Of a stretch of DNA of 64,000 nucleotides, positions 1-12,200 are shown in pieces; the first letter of the stretch is position 1, and every line of letters begins with the position of its first letter. Source of the stretch: Cheilinus undulatus. Taxonomy: Eukaryota > Chordata > Actinopteri > Labriformes > Labridae. A program made the position numbers and the translations under genes. The stretch is from the NCBI RefSeq assembly GCF_018320785.1, contig NC_054865.1:39931398-39995397 (forward strand), written 5' to 3'. The notes under the pieces were generated by a model, which was not told where the DNA came from, searched no databases, and saw only the letters and a list, made by a program, of their open reading frames with translations.

Positions 1-65
1 TTGTTTACTAACGCAGAAGCTTCATCTTTATGACCGTCTCTGTTTTTATTCCTCCCATTTTGCAG

Positions 66-212
66 GTAGCAGAGTGCAGAAGGCTGGAACAATGCCAGAT
101 TCACCTGCGGATGTGAAAACCCAGCCCAGGTCCACCCCACCCACCATGCCTCCTCCACCCCCGGCTGTCAGCCAAGCAAGCAATCGTAACGCCTCATTCA
201 CACCTACTACCA
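66..212 (+). CDS. cbfa2t3: cbfa2t3 first exon in window, carries the short-isoform start
   Basis: Acceptor tttgcag at 59-65. The Met at 92 begins [18 protein letters not shown], the conserved start of the short MTG isoforms. The frame is open back to the acceptor (SRVQKAGT before the Met), as expected if upstream exons splice in. Two same-phase donors exist: a|gtaaat at 213 and aa|gtaaga at 222. The first gives the recalled family spacing to the LNGSSHSP motif of the next exon. Confidence 0.85.
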
Positions 213-3200
213 GTAAATCAAGTAAGAATTGTTTCTTTTTTTACACAATTCTTTCATTAATGACACATCATGTCAACTCAATAAGGCCAAAGCACCATTA
301 TTATTATCTTCCATATCATATCACATTGAGCCAAACATAACAGTTGTATAGCTCTGTGTTTTCTTTGACTTAAGATGATCCCTTTGTGCTGATAAGCCAT
401 GTCAGCAGGCTGTTAAACAGGCAGCTGTGAGAAATACAGTAAACTTGTAGACATATTGGACCAGTGAAACCCATAGCTGAAAGAGATCTAACTCTAGATT
501 CCCCAGTTAGCATTGGAAAGGAAAGACATATCTATTTATGAGAGCTCTTTGAAAACAGTGACTCTCTATAAAGATGAGATTTCTTGGTTAAATGCAGATT
601 TATCTTCCAGGCTACATTGGAGAATCCAATGTACTGTGGGCAGGCCTGCCCACAGAGTTGGTTGGGTCCCTGGGCTCTTATTTTGAAATTATTTATTGGT
701 GCCACTTTTAAACTCAATCTTTTTACCCATTTGGCCAATTCTTTTTGCCATTTTATTTTTTTTCCACATTTTTGCTGTTTTTTTTTTGCCCTTATTTCCC
801 TCTTTTAACCCATTTTGCCACTTAAAACACATATTTGCTCTTTTTCACTAATTTTTGGCACCATTCAGCCACCTGTCATCCGTTTCTGGCACTTTTTTGC
901 CACTTTAAAAACAATTTCTCCAGTTTTATTCCCTAATCTGCTATTTTCTGGTAATTTTTGCCACTCTGACCCACTGTTGCTGCGTTTTGCTCCTCTTTGT
1001 CACTTTCTTTTTGTCATTTTGAATCCATTTTTGTCACCTTTTGCTGCTTTTAAACTTTTTTTGCCACGATTTAGCAAATATTACCAATGCCATTTTAAAT
1101 CCCACTTTCGCTGTTTTATGCTTTATTTTACCATCTTTTGGCTATGTAATTTTTGCCACCATTTTTGCCACCTTAACCCATTTTTTGTTTCTTTTCTACA
1201 AAAGTTGATCATGACTCCATGGGCCCCCAGTTTGGCTGGGACCCAGAAAGCTCTCCACTTTATCCCCCCTTATGGGCGCCCTTGCCTATGGGTGAAAGCC
1301 TAGCACACACTAGGGGATAGCCCTGCCAAGTTTGGGTTGGATTTTCCCTTTCTGATCAAAGTCAGCAAAGGTCAGAATATAAGATAGTTCTAAAGATTGT
1401 CTTGCAAGATTTTCACGTTGTGTGTCAAGAGTGATCTTTCCCTTTCTGATCTACTACAAAGACTATGGAAGCTGTTCCGACATGAGATTGTAATTATTCA
1501 ATATGTTTTACATTTAAGGCCAGAAATCCTGTTGTATGGGGGAAAATTGAGGATAGCTGAGCAGGCATGAGCATGATTGTTACATGGAATGAAGCAATAG
1601 CCAATCTGGAAGCAAGCTGACTGAAAGAGGAAGCACAACAAACCCAGCCATAGCAATGTTAGTAAAAGTGAGACATAAAGATAGATAGCCGTCAGAAATG
1701 GAGGATCAACTTGTTTTTATTTGAAGCAACAACATACGTTTTCCAATGTGTCCTGTAGAACATACTTCAGTGGAACTGACAAGGAAGAGAGCTACACTGG
1801 CACTGCTACAACAGCAGATGTGGCAGAGAGGTAGCGCTAGCCACATTAAGCTTGTTAACTCTGAAGTTGTGTTTGACTGTGTGAGATTTGTGAATGCAAA
1901 CTCCAGTTGTTTGCGAATTAATCTGCTAAAGTGTGGTTTGCTATGAAACAAAGCTGGTAAATCTGGCATTATTTGTCATCATGTGTGGGGTCTCTCACAT
2001 TAAACTCTCTCAAAATCTTCTAGTGTGTACAAGGATTAAGATGCTTGTCATATATTTGGATAACAGTTTACAAAGTTTGATTCCATGCAGGGAGTTGTGT
2101 TCTGTTCCATTCACCATCACAAAAAATGAAAAGGAAAATGACGACTCCACAGGAGATCATTTGGTGTATCTGGTGTTTTTCTATAATTTAACCCTTCTCC
2201 ATGTTTTTAACGGCCTTTTTTAATACAAAAACATGCCTGAATATGTTTTTTTTTTATTTGGTGCAGAAGGTGATGTTTTACCCTTATTTCAATATCTTAT
2301 CTTTATACCTTTTTTCTTCAGCAGATTTGCACAGATAAAAAAGGAATAAACACAGACAAGTACACATTGTGGGAGCATTTCTCATACAGCCAGTCAAAAG
2401 TCCATCAATGTCCAAAGAATCATAAGGTGTTAGAGTCCTGATCCTCTGCAATGACGACATAGTAGCAAAGGTTACTTCTTTAAAGGGTAGTCCCTTTGAA
2501 CAGAGGAAGATGTCACCAGTACCCCTCTGTTTCATGGGCCTAAGGGACTGTTGAAATCAAAGAGTTGGGGTAAAAGTTAGAAATGGGACTGAGCCCTGTT
2601 TTGGATTTTGCCTCTGGAAAAAAATGTTAAAAGGGCCATGTACCCCAAACATTTGACCTTCCTCCATGTCAACAAGAATCAGGACACCCTACCTCTAGAC
2701 ATGAACATGTAAAACACAAGGGAAGGGCTAAGTGGTAGAGGTTAGGGTTGTATTAGGACTGAGCCAAGACTCACTGAAAAAGTTTTCTTTGTAAAGAAGT
2801 TTTTCTACAGACACAAGTCTCGTTTGATAAACTTCTATCACATTAAACCGGGATAGAAGTGCTACTTTCCATAAGGTATACCATATCCTTAATATTTCAG
2901 GAATACCATATATAATTTTTTTATTTTTCTTGTTTTCCCTCTCATGATGTTAAAGTGTCCCACTAAGACCTGCTACAGGTTAGAAAGAAATGTCCCAACA
3001 TCCTTTAATAATGAATAACAGATGTAAACACACCTGTGCAGTACTTTAGAAGCCATCTACAGTAAACTACACAGTCATTTGTTCCTTTTAGGTCAACTGT
3101 CACAAACACTTCCTACGCTTATGTAAAGAGACAGAAATGTTAAATATGTGCGTCTTCCCTGTTCTGGTGACAAGTGTTGAAGTCACTTGTGTGTCAGGTG

Positions 3201-6200
3201 TGTCTCAGCAGGCTTGAATCTGTTGTTGTGTGTTTTTTTTAGTATAGAGAATGCCCTTGCTCGTGGGACAAGTGTCTCTGAGCGCATGTGCGAGCACGGC
3301 TGTAGCATTGTGCGTGTGCGTCTGTGTTGTTTACCAGCTGGCTGGTTGGGTGCTGGTGGTCGTCGCAGTTGCAGCGATGGGTTCAGGGGACATCAGTCAG
3401 GGTGGCGATGCGGTGTGTAGACTACTTTCTTCCCTATATAGCAATGACAGGCCATGTTGTTTCACCTGTTGTGGCGGGCGGTCAGCAGTGCAGCTCTCTC
3501 CTTGCACCTCTCCCTTGCTCTAAAACCAGAACACAAGTGCTGCCTGTTGGGATCACATGAGTTAGTCCATATGTGTTCAGACCCTCGACCGAGAAACAAG
3601 CATGCCTGAGAGGAACCACAGGAACTTTTTCTTCTCAACAACTCGACTGTATATAGTCTTGTTTTCAAGTATGCGTATGAGGGTTTGTGTTACAGTGCAC
3701 AATGACACACTGCAGAGGGCTTTAAATACATATTGAAAAGAATATGCTCCTGTATTGGTAATTATATCATACTTTGAATGCCATGCTCAGTGTAAGTGCT
3801 TGGGTATGCTGTTATGTTATTAAAGGCACAGACACTTTTTATACTATGTATGGTTAAATTAGGTTTGAGTGTAGAATATAACAATTTTTTCCACAAAAAC
3901 ACAAAATAAAGGCACATTCGCAAGCATAGAATCTTAGAAATAACTTGTAAGAAACCAAACCACATCAAAACAATAAAGCCAAAGCAGTGCACTGGATCCC
4001 AAATAAACAAAACACCGTTAATATTATAATACGGAATTATCAGCATCTGAAAAGATCCTGGAATTTGATTTAAAACAGGCAAAGAGAACACTAACATCTT
4101 CTTATGGTTTAGATGAAGGTAGATGCAAATATTTAAAAAATATGACCCATTGTTGCGAGACAGGAGAACAAAATAGACTTTAGCATGCATTCGATAAATC
4201 AATATGCATGACTGCAACAGGAATGAAAACAAAAACAGGGGAAAGGGTCAAACGTGCCTACATTAGCTGCTGTGTAATTTTGACTTTGTTTGTGCCTGCA
4301 TTTGGAAGAATATGTGACTGCTTATATATGTGTGTATGAATGCTGTGTCTATTCTGAACCCTAAAGCTGCAAATCTACTTTCAGCTGGTGGACATGTGTA
4401 GGGCCAGATTTAGCTACACACCTGCTATTGGAATAAAAGTAACACAGGCCGCAGGCCTATTTTTGGCACCTCTTTAACAAGTTCCTCTTATAGTTGTGTC
4501 CTAGTGAGTGAGTGAGAGGGGGGGAAAGGGTGAGGAGCAGGGGGAATAGGCTGATACTAGAGTCAAATGGTACCACTTGTGAGACAGCTGAAGTTACGAT
4601 GAACACACACAAATACTCTCCCCGCAAAACAGGAAGAAATTGTGCTGCTGAAGTCACATTTGAGTTTAATATGCGCTTCATATATATTAAGTTTTAACCA
4701 CACATCTCTCCAAAAGCAGCATATAAGTATCATATCTCACCCCCAGATCTGTCAGAAGCCCCCCAGGCCCTTCCAAAATCTACTGACCTAATTCATTTTT
4801 GTCTCTCCCTTCTGTCTGTTTCTCTGCAGTGCTGAACGGGAGCAGCCACTCTCCTACATCACTCAACGGTGCTCCTTCCACTCCAAACGGCTTCAGTAAT
4901 GGGCCAGCCATGTCTTCAACGGCCTCGCTCTCCAACCAGCAGCTTCCGCCAGCCTGCGGTGCCCGGCAACTGTGTAAACTGAAGCGCTTCTTGACCACGC
5001 TGCAGCAGTTTGGGAACGATATATCGCCTGAGATCGGGGAGAGAGTGCGTAGCCTGGTGCTGGGGCTTGTGGTACGTTTGGATCACATTCATGTGGAGTT
5101 ATTTTGATGATCTGTCTAATCACACCTAAACTAATATGTCCATTCATGATTTCAGCAGTTCTACTTTGCACATATTTTTTAATTTATTGGTTCAGAATAT
5201 AAGTGCTTTGAGGAGTGTTTTCCTTTTTTTTTTTTTAACCTTTTTTGGCCTTTTTAGAGAAAAATAACACAACAGGTTAGTGATATACAAGAAAGAAAAG
5301 GAAAATAGCATTAATAATGATAATAATAAACAAAAAAAAAAAACAGAAACAGAAATGATCGAGATATACATAGTAAAGACGGCAACACAGACTCCCAGGG
5401 GGCTAATTACCGAGATTTATAAAAGAAGAACTGTTGGGGGGTTGGAATTATATTGTTTTATTTTATTATTATTTGTATGTGGAGTTTTATTAAGAGAAAA
5501 GTAAATATAAAAAACAATATGACGCAGATTACTTTTGACTTGTTTGCAGAGCCTGTCTATGAGAATTTTTTTAGACAGATTTTTGGCCTTTTTTCCCCCT
5601 TCATTGCTAGAGGTGGAAAGTGTACAGTATCAGAGACAGGGATGAGAAAATTGGGAAAACGACACGTGCAGAAGGAGCCACAGGTTGGTCTTGAACCTGA
5701 ACCATATGCGTACATGGGGTGTGACCTCACCACTAGGCTATCTGGCCTCCTAGGGGAGACGCAGTGTTTAAAAATGAAATCAGACATTAGGGAGCAGTGG
5801 TATATGTATTTTACATCACTGTGGCTGCAGGGAGATGCTGCAGTGGCTTAACCAGAGTGTGCTGAAAAGGACAATAATTTATGCAATTAATGCAGTTTAA
5901 AAAAATATATGCAGTAATTATGCACCTTAATTAATTTTAATAAATGTGATTGATCTTGAAAGACATAAAAAATTATCTTTTTTATAACCGACATGAAGAT
6001 TGTGATTTTTTTTACATGCTGTGTGTCCTCTCTCCTTGTCATCTTACTCAGAACTCTACTCTTACCATTGAAGAGTTTCACTCCAAACTTCACGAGGCCA
6101 CCAACTTCCCTCTGAGGCCGTTTGTCATTCCTTTCCTAAAGGTAAACAATCATGCACACGTTTATGAGTTTAACAATAACTCATTTTACAGATTTTGATG

Positions 6201-9200
6201 AAGGAGGATTGTCTTTGATGATTTGACTCCATTGTGATGACTTCATGTACTCAAAGGGGTAGTGGGGCAAACAGCAGGAATAGGATACCCCCTCATGGAG
6301 TCTAGACACTGGTGATAGTATTGATGAGGGATGCAGGATCAGGTGAGGAATAGATTTCTGAGGAGCAGGACCGGGGCACCAATGAGGTGGCTTGGAGGAG
6401 GAGACTGAGGATTGCAGAATGAAATGAGCAGAAGACTTGTGAGGGTCTGAACTAGATGCTGATAAACTGAATGGAGGTGGCTGGGGTGGAGGAGGGTTGC
6501 AGCCTACACACTGAAATGACAGGCTGACTGCAGGAGAAAGGATGATGGATTTAAAATACGACAGGTGTATGATAAGAGTGAACACTCATAATCAGCTGAT
6601 CACCAGATCAAGAAGAGGGAAATAATGGAAGAAGGGAGAAATATGAACAAATGGTGACTAATGAATAAGTAGAAACAGTCTCCATTTTCAAGCTTCAGGC
6701 CAGTTTACTGGTTAAGATCTTGTGCTTTTTCCTTTCAAATTTGCTTTCAAAATCAAATAGAGAGGTTCATATACATGCAAGGAGGAAGACTTATCCTTGA
6801 TAGGACATTAATAGGTGAACACTGCAGTGTAGTAATGTGCAGAACATGGGGGATGTGCTTGTGTATGTCCATTGAAAGCAGTGTAAGTGAGTGTGTCAGA
6901 CCCCCTGGCGTGCAATGATCCTCCACATCTGGGACATTGCAGCAATGGCTGTGTTATATCAACCAGACAGGTCTGAGAGAGCTATTTGACAGCACTGATA
7001 CACACATACACTCACACAATATACACATAAGCCCACCCTGGAGAGAGAGAGAAAGGGAGAGACGCATGGCAGAGGAAGGTGTCAAGGGACCTGTCTTATC
7101 TCATCCTGTCTCTCCATCTATCACTTTCTTTTTCCTAATCTTTTCCTTATTTTATCTGTTTTTCCACCATCTCATCTCTGAACCACTTGATGCTCTTATC
7201 AAAAATTACATCAGTTTAATAAATCTCTGTCCTCCCTGAAACAACTTAATTCATCACTAATCCAGAAATGTCTGTCTTCTTTAACCTCTGAAGGCAAACC
7301 TGCCCCTGCTGCAGAGAGAGTTGCTGCATTGTGCCCGGTTGGCCAAACAAACTCCGGCTCAGTATCTAGCCCAACACGAGCAGCTTCTCCTGGACGCCAA
7401 CGCCAGCTCGCCCTTAGATTCGTCTGAGATAATGCTGGAGATGAACGAGCACGGCAAGAGGAGAACCCCTGACAGGTAGCATATTTTTGTTAAACACTAG
7501 AAGACACAAATTTAAGACGGAGCATTGTGTATGACTTATTTCAGGGTGTTTGTCAATGCCAAGCAACAAGAAGAATCCATAAATCCTCCTCAGTGCAGGA
7601 GGCGGAAGTCTGGACGGCCCTGATGCCAGGATGAATCTGCCAGCTGTCTGGGAGGGAGTGAGGGAGGGGATAAATGCAGGGCAGGAAAACACATAAAGGA
7701 AGAAAACAGAGGCTAAGAAGCAAAAAGGGGGTGAATTACAGTAGATGTCCTCAGCACAACTCAAAGACCAGCAGTGAGATTTGGTTTGCCCCACATTTCC
7801 CCCCGGTGCTCAGCTTTATCCACCACGCTAAGATGCAACAAGAGAGAATTAACAATCATTTTCTTTTCTTCCTCTTTTTTCTGCCTTTGTCTTTTTCTGG
7901 CACAAACCTTCTTCACCTCTCACTTTTCCTCTCCAACTGCCTGACCTGCAGGCTCCCAGCAGCTGTCCATATGTCAGGGATGTGTCCAGATGGTGATGTG
8001 CTGACCGTAACACTGAGCACATCCTGAGCGGGGGTGTAGGGAGGGTGGTGGTGGTTTGGATGAGACTAGAGGTTGGAGCTTGAATGTGCAATCTCACTGT
8101 AATCCGCACACCTCCGCCTCTCAACCTGTGGTTTATACACAGCAGGCGGAGCTCGTGGAGAGGGAGGGCAGGGGTCTGGCTGGGGCAGGGCCTACATTGT
8201 GCCAGCTGTTCTTCTGATTTTCCAGATACTAGAGCAAGGGATGTGTACGAGTATAGCTGGCATGCACAAATATACACAAGGATAAATATGATTACACACA
8301 ACACACACACATACATCATCTGCATGGTGCAGCGCTGCATTTATTCCCCTTTGATCCTTGGGATGATAAAGAGTGATTTCTATCCGAATGCCTGCCTATT
8401 GCCATCCAGCTAAACAGATTAATATCAACACTCCCATTTAAACTGTCCAGATGGCTCGAAAACACTCTCGACACACATACACACACACACACACCCACTT
8501 GAAGTACACAGACATAAATGAGTGTCACTAAACATCTGCCAAACACACAGCATTCAGCCCATATTGCCCCTTAAGCCGGAGCGAGCAGGGTGGGAGGGAA
8601 AGGGAGAGAAATACTTGCAATCTAAGAGTAGGCTGAGGGATATTCAGATTAAGAGCTTGAGACGCATGGCGTACAGTTGGACTTGGCTTTGTTTGATACA
8701 TATGGCGTACAGCTGTGCAAAAGCTTCGGAGGGACCGCTGCCTCGCTGTAACTGAACAACAAGCAGCTCTCAGCAGGGAAACGTGAACATTTGCGTACAC
8801 CATGTGGGAGTTGTTGAGTTTTGAAGATAGGATTGTGTTCCTTTGCTAAAGCGTTCTCATGCAGGTTAAATCCACTTCACAAGATGTTGTGGTAGTTAAA
8901 AATAAATCAACACAAAATGAGTGTTTTGTTTTGTTTTTGTTGAACAGATCTTCTTAAGATTGGGCTTTATTTACTCATTATGTTGTCTTTTTCTGCTTCT
9001 TAAAGTCCCTGTAAAGTGATATCCAGAATTTTTGTGTCAAACCGTTAGAAGGTTTTTCACTTCTTGCTGTAGTGCTTGTTAATTTTCCCAAGGTGTAGCA
9101 AGAACAATCCTACCTGGTGAAGATGTGCTTTAATCCATGTTTGATTTGTCTGTAGTCCTGGATGACAAAAAGAAGCTGGCTTTGTCTCTTTCAAAGCAGC

Positions 9201-12200
9201 AACAGTTCAATCACTGTTATCTGTTAGTGTAGCGATGCTAAAGTTTAGTAAAGTATCTGATGATAGACATGCTCTATTCTTGCTAAGTCTGTCACAGTAA
9301 AAGTCTCCAATGCTAATCATAATTGTAGACTTTCATTTTGAAGGGCAACATCAGGAAAAGGGTTGTTTTCAGCAGAACCTTAACAACAAAGACATCTCAT
9401 AAACATGAGACAGACATTACCACATAACTCAAAGGGAAATTGCATATAAGGAATACCTGTCATAACATAAATGTGATTGTTTCTCTGGTGGCTTTAAAAA
9501 GAGAGTTGTCACATAGCTGCATAGCAGACAGCTGTCCTCCATTCAGTTTGTAGCATTTTTTATATGAGAGGATCATCTTTCTCTTGACTGGGCGCAACTT
9601 TTTCACATTCAACCAACAAGCCCTCAGCATCCGGCAGATGCTGAGGACTTAGCAATGTTTTTCAGTGCAATTTGGCCTGGTGGTTCATAACACAAAGGCC
9701 TGTCATACAGCAAACCTGAAAAACAGATTTTTTTTTCTCACTTTACAGTTATATCATGTGGCGACACAGCCCAGTAAATGCACTGTAAACTTGTAACAAA
9801 GGCAATACTTGCTCATAACAGACACATGCTCACACATCAGGCATCAAGAAATAAATCCTATCTGTTTATGTTTTTGACATGTTTGTTACAGCAGGCATAT
9901 TTTGCCCCTTGATCTGTTTCTAAAGGCGCTCTAGCTCTTTGCAGGGGCATGTTTTCCTAAACCATGAAGTAATGCTCTGGCACTGCATTTTTAGTCTGGC
10001 AAAGCAAGCCCACAATCTTTAAATTACTCATTGTGGCCTGGCGAGGACAGAACCAGCCAGGGAAAGATGAAGTAGGCTGGGAATTATCTTCCTTTAGAGG
10101 AGACTGACATACTTGCTGATACTTTGAGAATAGAGTGTCTGATTTTGCAGCTTTTATTTGAGACAGCTGAATCTATTCTCTGGTGAACATTAGAGGGCAT
10201 AATGGTAAATATGGTACTAGAAACAGAGTGATGAGATTTAGTTTGGCTGTGTGAATCTTTGGTTATTGGCAAATAAAAACACAATTTTACAACAAGAATC
10301 TGTTTTTTTAATAGATCCAACAATACCACATCTCCCATTTCCCACAGCTTGGAAAACACTGCAGACTTTAGTCTGTGTCTAAACATCTGATGATTCTGAA
10401 ATATTTATCAGATGTTTAACATCTCTGTTAACACTGTTTGTTTGGTTGAGATCTATTCTCACACACTGCATTGTACTCACACTGTCTGCATCTTTTTCAT
10501 GACCCAAAAACACTCCACAAAAGAGTTTTAAAGTTGTAAGCCCAGACAAAAAAACCTATGACAGTCTGCATATTAAATCCTGCTGAATTTCTATCACCAG
10601 AATATAAGTAACATGTAGAAGTATAAACATTTAATCATGTTTCACTTCATGTCCTCCTCTTAAGGACCAAAGACAGCTCAGACAGAGACAGCATCCACCC
10701 GGAGCACCTGGCTAAGAGACCCTGCACGATCAGCCCCAGCCAACGCTTCAGCCCCAGCACAGGTCTTCCTGCTCATCCGCCCCCCAACGGTCTCTCCACG
10801 CACCCTCCCAACGGCCTCTCTCACCCACCCAACCCCCAAATGGGACCCCAGCACTATCGACTAGAAGACATGGCTCTGGCGCACCAATACAGAGACGCTT
10901 ACAGACATAATGAACACCGCGAAGCCCGAGACAGACACCGGCAGACAGGTAGGACAGCTGCAGAGCATTCACTGGGTCAGATAAACACACGGATCCATAG
11001 CCTTCAGTTATGTGGTTGAGCCTGGGTGAATGTAAATGTGGAGAACAAAGGCCAGTTGTCAGTTCAGCGCGATAATCCTTGTGGCAGTGCATCTATATAA
11101 AGACCACAGCCATACATGCCCATGTGCTACAACTGTGGCAACCATATATGCCTTCACTCTGCTTTCCCTAAAGAAGAGAGGTGAATTCGCCGTCAAATTG
11201 TCTTACTGATTAGACATGAAGCTGCAGTACAGGCACATGGAGGCCTTTGATTGTTTTGTTGTTTAACTTCTGAACCTTTTCTCATATTTAATAACCCTTT
11301 TACAATGTTATCTAATTATTTATCAGGACCAATTTAAGATCTTTTCATGTTCTGAGCTGTTATTTCTCATTAGTTTGATGTCTGCCTGTTGCTGCCTATA
11401 TTATTTTTGTAAACAATCTGCTCTAATCCCCCCAGAGGGACTTATAAAATTGTTTGAGTTATGATTGATTGGTCAATGCCTCATTTACAGACAGTCAGGG
11501 GTTTTTGGTTAGAAATATGGTCTGTGTTTTTGGTTGAAAAAATAAACAAGCAGTGTTTTTGTTGAATCTGACCTATGGATGTGTCTTTCAGCAGTGCATG
11601 GAGCCCGCCAAGAGGAGGTGATTGATCATCGTCTCACAGATCGAGAATGGGCGGAAGAATGGAAGCACCTTGATAATGTACGTATCAGCTTGATAGCCAA
11701 GTTAAAAGTAGCTCCTTATGTAAACATCATAATGCAACTGTGAAAAAAAGAGATGAAAGAGCTAGGTCGTCAGGTTATTAACCCTTTATGGGGCAAGAAA
11801 CCATATATGGTCACTTTGGTCTTGGCCTCCCCCAACTCTTTGTGATACCATAGAACAAGAACGATTTTTCCCACCCAGTCAGTGGAGATCAGTCAGCATC
11901 ACCAAAAGTGACATCACACCATCTGACCAATCAGCAGTGGCTCAGAGCATCTCAAACTTCCTTTTTCCTCCAGAACTTGAAAAATGTTGTTTTACGCCTC
12001 TTTGGTCCCAAATAAATAGTCCTTAAATCAGAACTAACTATGATAAGTTGATGAAACTCTCGAATTTTAAGGGTGAGAACATTTTACTAATTTATGGAGT
12101 AAAAATTAAAGTAGGGACGATTTTTTTATACATCCTTATAACAGTTTTATTGTATTTATGTGGTTTATATCACTTTTTATTTTTACTGTAAGCCTTATTT

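Larger units (their letters stand above)
213..4829. other. cbfa2t3 intron (4.6 kb), noncoding
   Basis: Contains a 22-bp palindrome near 634-655 and one copy of a dispersed TTTTTGCCACTTTT-rich repeat (about 659-1320). The remainder is AT-rich with no supportable gene. Open frames such as the 156-codon minus-strand one at 3762-4232 look like no known protein. Confidence 0.7.

Noticed and set aside
815..1303. 162-codon plus-strand open frame
   Set aside because: Lies inside the TTTTTGCCACTTTT array; the frame is open because the repeat lacks stop codons in that phase.
3762..4232. 156-codon minus-strand open frame in cbfa2t3 intron
   Set aside because: AT-rich, Phe/Leu/Ile-rich, no domain, no splice context; expected by chance in AT-rich DNA.
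8297..8494. CRISPR-like or structured repeat
   Set aside because: Ordinary (CA)n microsatellites in a vertebrate intron.
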